A DNA stretch of 64,000 nt from Candidatus Heimdallarchaeota archaeon (lineage in GTDB: Archaea > Asgardarchaeota > Heimdallarchaeia > Heimdallarchaeales > Kariarchaeaceae): NCBI GenBank assembly GCA_026702845.1, contig JADCLS010000014.1:1-64000 (forward strand), written 5' to 3'. Below the pieces are notes generated by a model. The model worked only from the letters and a program-made list of their open reading frames with translations, made no database searches and was not told the origin of the DNA. The position numbers and the translations under genes were made by a program. Positions 53,890-63,732 of the stretch are shown here, in pieces (within the stretch, counting starts at the first letter, position 1; each line of letters starts with the position of its first letter).

Positions 53890-56835
53890 ATGAAATTATT
53901 TCAGATTTTTATTCTGTTACTTCTAATTAGTTCGTTCAATATAATCAACACTACAAGTAAATCTTCTGAGACATTACCGGCTGTGGAAATTATTCAAAAC
54001 AATTTAAACAAAATCTCTCAAATAAATTTGAATGAAGTTGAGTATCAACCCTTAGCTACGAATGTTATTCCGAATGGAGATTTTGATCTATATAATGAAA
54101 ATAATGAACCATTGTATATGGACGAATATGGTTCAGGGTATAGAAATTACACTGTAAATTATGATGGGGATCAAAATAGCGGATTATATTCACATAAAAT
54201 TGAACTTCAAGGCCATCAATTCTCGGCCAGCAGCTCATTTTCAAGATACCTAGGATCCATATCTCCATCAATTACCCTCGATGAAGATATTGATATTACA
54301 TTTAGTGTAAAACTATCCTATCCTTCAATAAATTTTGGACAAACCTACTTGAGAGTGGAATTATATAATCAAGTTGAGTCTAGCTATCATACAATTTATG
54401 ATTATTTATCATATAGTTCTTTATCTAGTTCTTCAAGCAATTATGTTTACATTGGTAATAATGTGACTCTTGATACATGGACAACAATATCTCTTGATGT
54501 AACACAAATATTTATTGATAATTTTGGAGGATCTACTTTGGCCAACGAAAGATTAACAAATATTCAGTTCTATGCAAATTCTTATCAGAATGCTCCAGAA
54601 ATTACAACAATTTTGTTTGACGATATTACAGTCAGTAATTCTTCAGCATATAATTACACTCCAGAGGGTGATTTTGAATCAAGTTATACCACATGGAACT
54701 ATGGAGGGATAACTGAACCTTCATACATAAAAGTAGATCATCCAAATGGTGAAACAATTCTGAACATGACAAACAAAGTAACTGATACAGATTCAACTTC
54801 AAATTCCGGTATTAGTGATTATAATTACAATTACTATGATATGTATTTTATGGAAGAGAATATGGGTACTCTTTCATTTGATTATAAATATGATAATACA
54901 AGTTATGGAGGTAATCAATACTCTTATTTTTATATTGGATTTCGAAATGATACATTTGAATTTTACACATACTATTATCTTGCAAGGGTGAATTATGGAT
55001 TATCTGGAAATTCATCTTCAAGTGGATATCGACAGGTTACTTTTGATTATAGTGGTAAATATAATTCATGGGAGCATTTTGAAATAGATCTATATCAATT
55101 ACTAGAGGAATATAATATGTCTAATTTGGGACTTTATTATGCGGAATTGTATAGTTATACTTATGGGGCAATCAATGAGAGTTCTTCTTTATATATAGAT
55201 AACTATCAGTTAATTTCAAATCCAATCCAAGATTCTAGTTTTGAAGAAAACTGGATGAGTACAAAAACAAATCCATTATTAACTTGGAGGAGATCAGGTT
55301 CATATCCAAATTATAATATCTCGGATGACAGTCATTCTGGTAGTACAGGTCTGAGAATTAGTCTAGATGCCTCTTCTAGTACATATCTATACAAGAATAT
55401 ACTTCTGAATATTGAGAAAAATTATTTTACTGACTTCTGGACAAAATTAACAAGCTCAAATTTTGAATCTTACTCATATGCGTACATTAGACTATATTTA
55501 AATGATTCCCATTCAGTGTACTATGTATCTGGTTATGATCCAACATATACTTATACAAATTCAAGTACAGTGGCATATTATCTGATATCAGAAGCAAATC
55601 AAGAAAATATATGGATAAATATCAGGAGAAATGTGTATAATGACCTAACAGAAGCATTCGGCATATATGAATCTCTCAATCGAATATATATTGGAGGAGA
55701 CACATCAGCAGCTGGCAGTTTCACTTCATTATTTGATGATATTAACTTTATTGAGGACAGAGATGGACCAAGTATTTCAGGTGTGAATATCAGGGCAACA
55801 ACCAACTACAATGATGTGGTTGAAGTTGAGTTTATGATAAATGACGATCTATCTGAAACTCTAAATGCAAGCTTGTATTATCACAATGGAATTTCTTGGA
55901 ATTCTGTACTTGCAGTTAGAGAGGGATTGTATTATGTAGCCTTCATTCCTGAACAGAAATACAATACAGTAGTATCATATTATATTAAGGCCTTTGATAT
56001 CCATGGGAATTTTGCAATTGATGATAATTCAGGAAGCAATTATCAATTTGTTGTCGGGGACAATATTTCTCCAATTATTGAACTAGTTACTCCATACAAT
56101 CACACAGTAGTTACAGGCAACATCACTATTTTGGCCAATTCTTATGATGCAGGTTCAAATATCAGTTTAGTCGAGTATTATTTTGATGGATTATTGCTGG
56201 ATTATACAGTATCTTCTCCATTCACAAAAATATTGAATACCAGAGAATACGATAACGGAACCCATGAGATTTTTGCAATAGCTTATGATTCCGAGAATAA
56301 TACTGCTGTATCAGATAAAATAATTATCGAGATAAACAATGACAAATCAGCTCCAATTATATCTGATATCCTGATAAATCCTAGATCTCCTACATCTGGT
56401 GCAAATATCTCCTTATATGTAAGTATTGAAGATGCAAGTGAGATAATTAGAGTATCTCTTTTTACAAAGATCAATGATGGTAGCTGGATAGAAAGTCCAA
56501 TGGAGAAATTTGGTAATTTGTATTCTTACAACTTAGATCCAATATTTGAAGGAAATAGTTTGTATTACTATATTGTTGCAGAAGACGAATTTGCGAATAG
56601 TGTTAGTAAAGGATCCTCTTTATCTCCTTTTTCATATTCTCTTGATCCTCTAGTTCCTCTCGATACTGATTCAGGTAGCAATGATACTCAAAATCTGATA
56701 GAGGAATTGATAGAACAGGCTACTGAGTTATTTAATGATAACCAATTCTACTTTGGTATGGGTTCTGTTGTATCTCTAGCGATTGTCTATCAAATTCTCA
56801 AATTCTCAATAAAAAGGAAGAAGGCAAAGAAATAA
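53890..56835 (+). CDS. Giant secreted multi-domain protein with C-terminal anchor
   Basis: 981 residues from the ATG at 53890 (a TTG 14 codons earlier lies outside the signal peptide). Signal peptide 1-22. Three beta-sandwich modules, each opening with a G-D/S-F-D/E motif (PNGDFD, PEGDFES, DSSFEEN at about 60, 257 and 458), look like carbohydrate-binding jelly rolls. At least three Ig/fibronectin-like modules follow, starting near DRDGPSISGV, ISPIIELVTP and SAPIISDILI. The C-terminus is a helix (YFGMGSVVSLAIVYQIL) with the tail KRKKAKK. Extremely rich in Tyr, Ser and Asn. Likely a sugar-binding surface protein. Confidence 0.78.
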   Translation: MKLFQIFILLLLISSFNIINTTSKSSETLPAVEIIQNNLNKISQINLNEVEYQPLATNVIPNGDFDLYNENNEPLYMDEYGSGYRNYTVNYDGDQNSGLYSHKIELQGHQFSASSSFSRYLGSISPSITLDEDIDITFSVKLSYPSINFGQTYLRVELYNQVESSYHTIYDYLSYSSLSSSSSNYVYIGNNVTLDTWTTISLDVTQIFIDNFGGSTLANERLTNIQFYANSYQNAPEITTILFDDITVSNSSAYNYTPEGDFESSYTTWNYGGITEPSYIKVDHPNGETILNMTNKVTDTDSTSNSGISDYNYNYYDMYFMEENMGTLSFDYKYDNTSYGGNQYSYFYIGFRNDTFEFYTYYYLARVNYGLSGNSSSSGYRQVTFDYSGKYNSWEHFEIDLYQLLEEYNMSNLGLYYAELYSYTYGAINESSSLYIDNYQLISNPIQDSSFEENWMSTKTNPLLTWRRSGSYPNYNISDDSHSGSTGLRISLDASSSTYLYKNILLNIEKNYFTDFWTKLTSSNFESYSYAYIRLYLNDSHSVYYVSGYDPTYTYTNSSTVAYYLISEANQENIWINIRRNVYNDLTEAFGIYESLNRIYIGGDTSAAGSFTSLFDDINFIEDRDGPSISGVNIRATTNYNDVVEVEFMINDDLSETLNASLYYHNGISWNSVLAVREGLYYVAFIPEQKYNTVVSYYIKAFDIHGNFAIDDNSGSNYQFVVGDNISPIIELVTPYNHTVVTGNITILANSYDAGSNISLVEYYFDGLLLDYTVSSPFTKILNTREYDNGTHEIFAIAYDSENNTAVSDKIIIEINNDKSAPIISDILINPRSPTSGANISLYVSIEDASEIIRVSLFTKINDGSWIESPMEKFGNLYSYNLDPIFEGNSLYYYIVAEDEFANSVSKGSSLSPFSYSLDPLVPLDTDSGSNDTQNLIEELIEQATELFNDNQFYFGMGSVVSLAIVYQILKFSIKRKKAKK

Positions 56836-57013
56836 AATTCTAGAACTCTCCTACAGTAAATCAACTCTAGTTCAATTATCGGCCAGATAAGCATTAGGCT
56901 AATGATTACCATACAACACCTAAAACTATATATTTTTCTGAAAACTTATGAAAATCCTTCTATCGGAATTATATTTCGTTTTCATCTATTATCTTAAATC
57001 CATTTTAGGGTTT

Positions 57014-57646
57014 CTATTGGATAAACTGAATTCCCTTATTTTTGAATATCTCAGTATAATCTTCAGTCAATTGATTTTTACTGACATCAATTAATTGTAA
57101 ATTCTGCATATTTGATAGTTCTGATGGGACTGAAGTGAGTTTATTTCCAGCTAGTGATAGAGTTGATATTGTTTTATTTTGACTTAATTCCTTAGGTATA
57201 TCTCTGAACAAGTTATTATTTAGGTTAAGTACTGTCAGTTTTGGGATATTCAATACTTCCATAGGAAAGCTATTGAAGCTGTTAAATGTAATATTTAATT
57301 CTATTAAATTACTTAAATCACTCATATCTGGTAATTCAGTAAGTTTGGAATAACTAATATTTAAAGTTTTAAGACTGCTTAATTTGGAGATAGATTTAGG
57401 GAGTTCATATAAATTAACAAACCTTAAATTCAGAAAACTTAGTTTAGATAATGGTGCAAGATCAGGAATTGAGTTTATTTTCTTATCAATACATAAATAG
57501 TCAATATGACCTTCCTTTATAACTATACCTTGAGGTAAGTAATCTGTATCTACAAGTACTTTTAGAGGTTCTTTGAGCATTGCATTGATCTGTTCTAGTA
57601 CGAATTTCTCCTCTTTAACAAGTGGAACTGCATTATAATTATCCAT
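57014..57646 (-). CDS. Leucine-rich-repeat protein
   Basis: 210 residues: an N-terminal helical cap (1-45) and about seven LRRs of 22-23 residues (for example KTLNISYSKLTELPDMSDL and STLSLAGNKLTSVPSELSN). It has no signal or membrane segment. It resembles the 49791 gene in length and layout, but the caps differ. LRR proteins of this group act as protein-binding scaffolds; the partner is unknown. It is 55 bases upstream of galK's stop on the same strand, though a functional link is doubtful. Confidence 0.88.
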   Translation of the reverse strand: MDNYNAVPLVKEEKFVLEQINAMLKEPLKVLVDTDYLPQGIVIKEGHIDYLCIDKKINSIPDLAPLSKLSFLNLRFVNLYELPKSISKLSSLKTLNISYSKLTELPDMSDLSNLIELNITFNSFNSFPMEVLNIPKLTVLNLNNNLFRDIPKELSQNKTISTLSLAGNKLTSVPSELSNMQNLQLIDVSKNQLTEDYTEIFKNKGIQFIQ

Positions 57647-57700
57647 GCAGTATCTTGAAATATGTATTTAATATTAAGTAGGTTAATTGGAATTATCAAG

Positions 57701-58855
57701 TCATGTTGAAGCTAAAAAAGATAGAATTTGATCTAACAATGTCCTTTCTGTAATATGAGCACCTTGACCTACTGTAATCTCAATATATGATATCTCCCAT
57801 GCAATATACTGACGAATCTTCTCTGCAAAAAAGCTCTTGAATTGCTGAACCATTGCCTGTTCTAACATTACTAGAATAGAACCTCCCCAACCAGCACCAA
57901 CCATACGGGCACCATATACAAATGATGGAGAATTTTGTTTTATCAGATCAACAAACAAATCTGCTCTATCCCATGACGCTTCAAAATCATTCTTTAAACT
58001 TTCATGTGACAAGTATAAGAGGGAACCAGCTTCCTTTTCCTTTCCAATTTCTAGATAATGATAAAATTTCTTAACTCGAGCATTCTCATTTATTACATGT
58101 CTAAGTCTTTTGAATTCAATTTGGCTAAGCATTGATTCTACGTCATTAAGATCAGCAAGGCTAAGTTGAGATAAGAACTCGATATGCTTGTATTTTTCAT
58201 TTTCCCTAATTTTAAGGAGTGCCTGCTGAAGCGTTTCAACTCTCATATTATATTGAGAATCACTCAGATTACGCTGTATTCCTGTATCAATTAAGAGAAA
58301 AGCAATGTTTTTTGGAATATACATGTATTCATAATGATGATCAGAACAGTCTAGTAGAATTCCTTTATTCTTCATTCCAAGCTGAACGATAGTTTGATCC
58401 ATAATTCCACATTTAACCCCTACCAATTCGTTTTCAGCTTTGTGAGCAAGTCTAATAATCTTGTTGTCAGAAAATTCTCTTTCAGTAACCTCGTACAAGG
58501 CATTGAGAATTCCAACTTCAAGAGCAGCTGATGAGCTTAATCCTCCTGAAATGGGCATATTCGATGTAATCCAAAGATTGACTCCTACATTGATCTTCTC
58601 TTCTCGCTGAAAAACATCTATGACTGCTCGAATGTATTTTTTCCAACCATCATCGAGATCAAAACCAGAGCTATCGAAAACATCTTTTTCATTATAACTC
58701 TCAGCATAAACCATGACTTTATTATCTAAACGTAGTGAAGCATGTATTGTAATGCCTTGTTGAATGCATGCTGGTAATACCAGACCTCCTTGATGATCAG
58801 TATGTTCACCAATTATGTTAAATCTACCAGGAGAGAATATACTTACTACTTTCAT
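57701..58855 (-). CDS. galK: Galactokinase
   Basis: 384 residues from the ATG at 58855, which overlaps the galT stop by four bases (ATGA). It phosphorylates galactose at C1 (Leloir pathway). GHMP-kinase motifs: galactokinase signature GRFNIIGEHTDHQGG (10-24), motif 2 PISGGLSSSAALE and motif 3 GARMVGAGWGGS near the C-terminus. A start five codons earlier is in frame, but the galT overlap argues for this one. Operon galT-galK; no galE is seen in the window. Confidence 0.95.
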   Translation of the reverse strand: MKVVSIFSPGRFNIIGEHTDHQGGLVLPACIQQGITIHASLRLDNKVMVYAESYNEKDVFDSSGFDLDDGWKKYIRAVIDVFQREEKINVGVNLWITSNMPISGGLSSSAALEVGILNALYEVTEREFSDNKIIRLAHKAENELVGVKCGIMDQTIVQLGMKNKGILLDCSDHHYEYMYIPKNIAFLLIDTGIQRNLSDSQYNMRVETLQQALLKIRENEKYKHIEFLSQLSLADLNDVESMLSQIEFKRLRHVINENARVKKFYHYLEIGKEKEAGSLLYLSHESLKNDFEASWDRADLFVDLIKQNSPSFVYGARMVGAGWGGSILVMLEQAMVQQFKSFFAEKIRQYIAWEISYIEITVGQGAHITERTLLDQILSFLAST

Positions 58856-59730
58856 TTCAATTTTCCCCATATGTCTCTTATTTCAGTTGCCACTTGTTCA
58901 GGTTCTAGTGAATTAATGAAAATCCCTAGGGAAGTCTCAATCCCAGCCCTGTATTTTAATCTATCATTATTGATTTGGGGAGAGATTAACTCAATATGTA
59001 AATGAAAACCATCTTGATGAACTGGAGCTTGGAATACACTGAGAATGTAAGGTACTTTATGATCATAGCGATTATCAAGAATCTGTAATGATTTTTTCAA
59101 TAATATTGATAATTCACGAATCTGATCTTCTCCAAGCTCCATTAATTTCCCTATATGTTTTTGAGGATAGATATTAAGCTCAAATGGCCATTTGGAATAG
59201 TTTGGAACTGAAACAACAAAATACTCACCTTCTTCGATCTTATGTGATAATGAATCATTGCAGAATGGACAGTTTTCTTGTATAGCATCCAATTTATCCC
59301 TGATGACTCGGGGAAGAATTGGAAATGCATAGAGCTGTCCATGTGGGTGCTCTAAACTTACTCCAATATCTTTACCATAATTTTCGAAAATGAAGATATA
59401 TTCAATCTCCTGTATTGAAGAAATTTCCTTACTTCGTTTTATCCAATGCTTTATGACTTCTTGGACAAATAATTCAGATCTCTGTGATAGTGGAATATCA
59501 TGATTACTGGAATACAGTATCACTTCACAAATTCCTTTGGCATGAGGATAATCCATTGATAATGTAGGAAATTTATTTGGAAGAGAAATGGGATGATTGA
59601 TCTCTTCAGGTACCTCAGGTGCACCAATACAGAAAGGACAGACTACTTTCTCCTGAAATGGTCTCTTTTTACGGTGAGGAGCAATGATCACATGTTCAAC
59701 AGAGAGGGGATTATACTCGAAACGAGACAT
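58852..59730 (-). CDS. galT: Galactose-1-phosphate uridylyltransferase
   Basis: 292 residues from the ATG at 59730. It exchanges UMP between UDP-glucose and galactose-1-phosphate. Active-site His in EHPHGQ (nucleophile H-x-H), an N-terminal zinc-type motif CPFCIG and an internal CPFC typical of archaeal GalT, and a C-terminal FHLHIELISPQ that holds the second His cluster. A TTG four codons earlier is the only longer start. Its 3' end overlaps galK, so the two proteins are co-produced. Confidence 0.95.
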   Translation of the reverse strand: MSRFEYNPLSVEHVIIAPHRKKRPFQEKVVCPFCIGAPEVPEEINHPISLPNKFPTLSMDYPHAKGICEVILYSSNHDIPLSQRSELFVQEVIKHWIKRSKEISSIQEIEYIFIFENYGKDIGVSLEHPHGQLYAFPILPRVIRDKLDAIQENCPFCNDSLSHKIEEGEYFVVSVPNYSKWPFELNIYPQKHIGKLMELGEDQIRELSILLKKSLQILDNRYDHKVPYILSVFQAPVHQDGFHLHIELISPQINNDRLKYRAGIETSLGIFINSLEPEQVATEIRDIWGKLK

Positions 59731-59826
59731 GATTATGGTCAATTGAAGATTAGATGTTATATCTTATCTGTAAGTTACCTAATGTTTTGCTGTGATTTTT
59801 GAGTTTCTTATATAATCATAGTTGAA

Positions 59827-60405
59827 TCATAAGAGTGAAATAAAATTATTTAATAGTTTATCTCCATACTCTGTAAAATAAGATTCAGGATGAAATTGAA
59901 TACCATAGGTAGGATAATTTAATACTTTTACAGACATGATACAACCATCATCTGATTCAGCAAGAATTTCAAGTGATTTAGGAAGATCCTTTCGCGAAAT
60001 CATTAGTGAATGATATCTCATTGCATTGAAATTATTTTCGATACCTTTGAATAATTCCTTATTTTCATGGGAAATTCTGCTAGTCTTGCCATGCATAGCT
60101 CTAGGAGCCTTTTTAATAACTGCTCCATATTCAAGTCCTATCCCTTGATGACCTAGACAAATTCCTAAAATGGGAATAGTTTTGCATTGCGATAGTATAT
60201 CCCTACAAATCCCAAAATCCCGTTTATTCTCAGGATTGCCTGGACCTGGAGAAAGAATTATAGCGTTTGGTGAGAGAAGATTTATTTCGTCAATCGTAAT
60301 CATATCATTTCTATATACGATCACTTCTCCTAAATAAAGAGATGATACCTGCTGTACTAAGTTATAGGTAAATGAATCATAATTATCAATGATCAGGATA
60401 GTCAA
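59827..60405 (-). CDS. trpG: Anthranilate synthase component II (glutamine amidotransferase)
   Basis: 192 residues. It supplies ammonia from glutamine to TrpE. Triad Cys83 (GICLGHQG), His172 and Glu174 (QFHPES); the opening IIDNYDSFTYNL is diagnostic of the TrpG/PabA type. The start is a TTG overlapping the trpE stop (TTGA), with GGAGGTG about 10 bases upstream inside trpE. TrpG can also serve folate (PabA), but the partner has the TrpE-type motif. Confidence 0.95.
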   Translation of the reverse strand: MTILIIDNYDSFTYNLVQQVSSLYLGEVIVYRNDMITIDEINLLSPNAIILSPGPGNPENKRDFGICRDILSQCKTIPILGICLGHQGIGLEYGAVIKKAPRAMHGKTSRISHENKELFKGIENNFNAMRYHSLMISRKDLPKSLEILAESDDGCIMSVKVLNYPTYGIQFHPESYFTEYGDKLLNNFISLL

Positions 60406-61766
60406 ACTAGCACCTCCATAGATTCAACCAATTCTAAGAACACCATCATTTTATTCAATGTCTCATAGTATTCATTTTCTGGTTGAGAATCAGCAACAAT
60501 TCCAGCACCTGCCTGTAAATTGAACTGATTATGCTTACCAAAAATTGTTCTTATGGTTATTGCCTGTACCATATTTCCATCAAGCCCAAAATATCCTACT
60601 GCACCAGCATAAGGCCCTCTTTGCATTTCTATATTCCTGATAATTTCCATGGATCTTATTTTTGGTGCACCAGAAACTGTTCCTGCGGGGAATACAGCAA
60701 AAAAAGCATCAAATTGATCCAAAGAAGATTTGATTTTGCCTTGTACTTTGCTGATAATATGCATCACATGAGAGAAGATTCCAATCTTCTTGTACTCTGA
60801 TACTTTGACTGAGCTTATTTTTGAAACCTTACCTAGATCATTTCTTGCCAAATCAACAAGCATATTGTGTTCAGCAAGTTCCTTTTCATCATTTAAGAGA
60901 TCTTTTGCATATGCTTGATTTGTTTTTGGATCTTTTGTTACTGGCCTCGTTCCTGCAATTGGAAAGGTGGTCAGTTCAAACTGATTTTTCTCTATCAACA
61001 ACTCAGGAGAACTACCAAGAATATGATACTCATCAAATTCCATACAATACATATATGGGCTGGGGTTTCTCTCTCGTAATTTCAAGTATAACCTAAAATA
61101 ATCTTTTTCAATATCAAAAGTAATTCTCTGCGATATGACAGTCTGAAAGACTTCTCCAGCTATTATATCTTCCTTAATTTTGTTGACAGAATCCATGAAC
61201 TTTTCTTTTGTAGTATGATGTTTAATATTGTTAATAATCAATTCATCATATTTTGGTAGTGCATTAGATAATACTTGTTTTAGTTCTTCAAAACGAGTAT
61301 CCGAGAAATTCTGACTAATATAATATGTAGTTTCTGTGGAATGCTCGTAGATTATAGCATCATCAAAATATGCATACATTGCTTCAGGATATGCGTTATC
61401 ACCTTCAAACTCAATCGTTTCAAAATTTCTTATAAAATCGAATGAAGTGAATCCTAGTAATCCTCCAATAAAATGATCCAAACCATGATTATTTTCAACT
61501 TTATTGAGTTCTAAAAGTTTTCGTAAAAAAATAATTGATTCAGAGAAGGTTTTGGTTAATATTTCTTCTTCAATGTTACATCTTTTGATTAAACATCCTT
61601 CTCTCAACTCCAATAGATATTGCGGATTGAAACAGATAATTGATTGTTTATTCATTATATCCGGTCCAGAAAGTGATTCTAACAGTACAGTTCTATGATA
61701 CTCTACTCGAATAATACTATATATTTCCAAGGGGGATAATTGAGTATGTAAAGGAATTATTTTCAT
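60402..61766 (-). CDS. trpE: Anthranilate synthase component I
   Basis: 454 residues. It makes anthranilate from chorismate. Chorismate-binding motifs: PIAGTRP (the A of PIAGT indicates anthranilate synthase rather than PabB, PIKGT), LVDLARNDLG, FPAGTVSGAPK and GAGIVADSQPENEY. LLES at 28-31 matches the tryptophan feedback-binding segment, so the enzyme is probably Trp-inhibited. The ATG overlaps the aspartokinase stop (ATGA) with GGAGAT just upstream. Middle gene of aspartokinase-trpE-trpG. Confidence 0.95.
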   Translation of the reverse strand: MKIIPLHTQLSPLEIYSIIRVEYHRTVLLESLSGPDIMNKQSIICFNPQYLLELREGCLIKRCNIEEEILTKTFSESIIFLRKLLELNKVENNHGLDHFIGGLLGFTSFDFIRNFETIEFEGDNAYPEAMYAYFDDAIIYEHSTETTYYISQNFSDTRFEELKQVLSNALPKYDELIINNIKHHTTKEKFMDSVNKIKEDIIAGEVFQTVISQRITFDIEKDYFRLYLKLRERNPSPYMYCMEFDEYHILGSSPELLIEKNQFELTTFPIAGTRPVTKDPKTNQAYAKDLLNDEKELAEHNMLVDLARNDLGKVSKISSVKVSEYKKIGIFSHVMHIISKVQGKIKSSLDQFDAFFAVFPAGTVSGAPKIRSMEIIRNIEMQRGPYAGAVGYFGLDGNMVQAITIRTIFGKHNQFNLQAGAGIVADSQPENEYYETLNKMMVFLELVESMEVLV

Positions 61767-63091
61767 AATAAGATCTCCATTTTAAAAAATTCCCTGTGTA
61801 TAAGTCGTATAGATTCTTTCAAGTTAACTTGTGGTACTAAGAAATGGTACGTATAATCTGATGCTCCAGAAGCAATGAAACTAATATTGATTTTCTTTTC
61901 TGCTAAGGTAGAGAATACTTTTGCTGCAATTCCGGGAATTACTCCTATAGAAGATCCTACAATACAGATTAAAGCTTGCTCGTCGGTTATTATCACCTCT
62001 TCAACAAAGGTTAGAGCATATAACTCTCTCACTAATATCTCCTTCTTATGTTGATTAATTACAATTGCAAGAGACGCATGTGACGTGCTAATTGAGATGA
62101 TATTGACGTGTTCACGTTGAAAAATCGAAGTTATCTGTGAGAGAATACCCTCTGTGTTTCCACCAGTTATAACTTGTATCTGAAATACAACAAGATTCAT
62201 AATACTTGAGATTGATTTTACTCCGAGTTCAGAGTATGTGTATGCATTGATTTTTGTACTAGTTTCAGATCTTTCAAAGTTAATTATTTCTATGGGTATA
62301 TTCTTTAATTTTGCAGGTAAGATTGTCTTTGGATGAAGAATTCCTGCACCATAATAAGATAATTCAGCTGCTTCTTCATATTTTAACTCTGGAATAAGAA
62401 TTGCATCTTCTATAATATCAGGATCTGCACTCATAAATCCCTGCACTGCTTTCCACAAATTAATTTTAATTGCATCTACTACATAACCAATACTAGTTGC
62501 CGCATAATCAGATCCAGAATCTCCGAGTAATGATATATTCCCATTCTGGGTTCCTCCATAATATCCTGGAATTATTATTATATCATATTTTTCTAATAAA
62601 CTCAATAATTTTTGATTATTGGATTCTGATTTTTCTAATAATACTTCAGCGGAACCATATATACCATTTGTAACTAGTATATCCCTAGGATCTACCAATA
62701 TAGTTCTTTTTTGACGAGATAGAAGATGGAATAAAATCCGAGAATTAATTTTCTCACCAAAACTAATGATTTCATCTTCTAACTGATTAGAGATACTACC
62801 AAGTAATTCCACTGCAAGGACTTTGCGAACAAGCTCATTGTATTCATCCTTGAAATAATTGAAATCAGAGGAAATAGTGATATGTTTTCTCATGAGTATA
62901 TCTAGTAACTCAAGCCTAGTATCGAAACTCGATTGTTTTACAAGTTTCTTCAGCAATTTTGTTGTACCGTAGGATGCTGATACTACGGCTATTTGCTTTC
63001 CCTCAAAGTTGACCAGTATATTTACGATTTTATTCAAATTCTTGCTGGAAGAGGCAATAAGTCCACCAAATTTCTGAATGGTTATATCCAT
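61763..63091 (-). CDS. lysC: Aspartate kinase with C-terminal ACT domains
   Basis: 442 residues. It phosphorylates aspartate, the entry step to lysine, threonine, methionine and, in many archaea, to the aspartate-semialdehyde route into aromatic amino acids. Motifs: KFGG (7-10) at the N-terminus, but followed by LIA instead of the common TS; GDSGSDYAAT near 190; QGFMSADP; EAAELSYYGAGILHPKT. The C-terminal third holds two ACT-like repeats (VFQIQVITGG... and ALICIVGSSIGV), so feedback control is expected. First gene of the operon with trpE-trpG, suggesting coordinated aromatic supply; divergent from the ACT regulator. Confidence 0.93.
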   Translation of the reverse strand: MDITIQKFGGLIASSSKNLNKIVNILVNFEGKQIAVVSASYGTTKLLKKLVKQSSFDTRLELLDILMRKHITISSDFNYFKDEYNELVRKVLAVELLGSISNQLEDEIISFGEKINSRILFHLLSRQKRTILVDPRDILVTNGIYGSAEVLLEKSESNNQKLLSLLEKYDIIIIPGYYGGTQNGNISLLGDSGSDYAATSIGYVVDAIKINLWKAVQGFMSADPDIIEDAILIPELKYEEAAELSYYGAGILHPKTILPAKLKNIPIEIINFERSETSTKINAYTYSELGVKSISSIMNLVVFQIQVITGGNTEGILSQITSIFQREHVNIISISTSHASLAIVINQHKKEILVRELYALTFVEEVIITDEQALICIVGSSIGVIPGIAAKVFSTLAEKKINISFIASGASDYTYHFLVPQVNLKESIRLIHREFFKMEILL

Positions 63092-63167
63092 AATCTAAAT
63101 AAATTGACAAGTAGTTATAATAATAATTGGGCAAAAGTTGTCATTATAATCAAAAGATATAATTTAT

Positions 63168-63179
63168 GGTATTTATACC
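63168..63179 (+). promoter_or_regulatory. Dyad upstream of the COG2150-type regulator
   Basis: GGTAT (63168-63172), TT, ATACC (63175-63179) lies between the aspartokinase operon and the regulator gene. A closely related palindrome is found right after the regulator (63732-63741). The shared GGTAT/ATACC half-site suggests a transcription-factor site. The evidence is two copies only. Confidence 0.35.
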
Positions 63180-63195
63180 TCAAAATTGTGGTACA

Positions 63196-63732
63196 ATGTG
63201 GCAAAAAATAATTTCAGCATTTGAGAATACTCCTAGTCAGCTAAAGGTGATAAAACTCTTCCTTGAGATCGGGATAAGAATTGAAAGACATGGTAAATCA
63301 AGTTCTGGAGAAGACAAGGTTGCGATATATTGTGGCCCTATCGAACAATCTGTCACAAAACTAGCCAATGCGATTGGTGTCGATAGGAAGGTTGTACTTG
63401 CTACCTGTAAATCTATTGTTGAAAATAATGAACTAGCTGATGTATTTACTAGACTAAAGCCGGTTGCAGATATCAGTGATGTTGCGCGCTATGATAAAAA
63501 TTCATTTGAGGGTGTTATGGATATCTACGCATTTTCAGACAGTGTGGGTATTGCAGCTCTTGCAACCAAATTACTAGCAGAGGAAAATATTGTAATTAGA
63601 TATATGGTGGCCAGAGATCCTGAACTCAGTGTTGAGAGTGTTATGACTATTGTCACTGATAAACGTCCTCCAGGTAGATTAGTTGAACAATTATTGAGAA
63701 GCAAGGATGTAATTAAAGTCTCTTTAAGTTAG
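63196..63732 (+). CDS. ACT-domain amino-acid metabolism regulator (COG2150-like)
   Basis: 178 residues from the ATG at 63196, which gives the family opening MWQKIISAFENTPSQLKVIKL; an ATG ten codons earlier is possible. The N-terminal half (about 1-85) carries CGPIEQ and LANAIGVDRKVVLATCKSI, a helix-turn-helix-like segment. The C-terminal half (about 100-178) is an ACT-like ligand-binding domain (DIYAFSDSVGIAALATKLL, then VIRYMVARDPEL). This domain combination is known as a predicted regulator of amino acid metabolism in archaea. Its place opposite aspartokinase-trpE-trpG suggests it senses an amino acid and controls that operon. Confidence 0.8.
   Translation: MWQKIISAFENTPSQLKVIKLFLEIGIRIERHGKSSSGEDKVAIYCGPIEQSVTKLANAIGVDRKVVLATCKSIVENNELADVFTRLKPVADISDVARYDKNSFEGVMDIYAFSDSVGIAALATKLLAEENIVIRYMVARDPELSVESVMTIVTDKRPPGRLVEQLLRSKDVIKVSLS

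Noticed and set aside
60402..61766. Aminodeoxychorismate synthase (PabB) instead of TrpE
   Set aside because: The motif PIAGT and the LLES segment mark anthranilate synthase; PabB has PIKGT.
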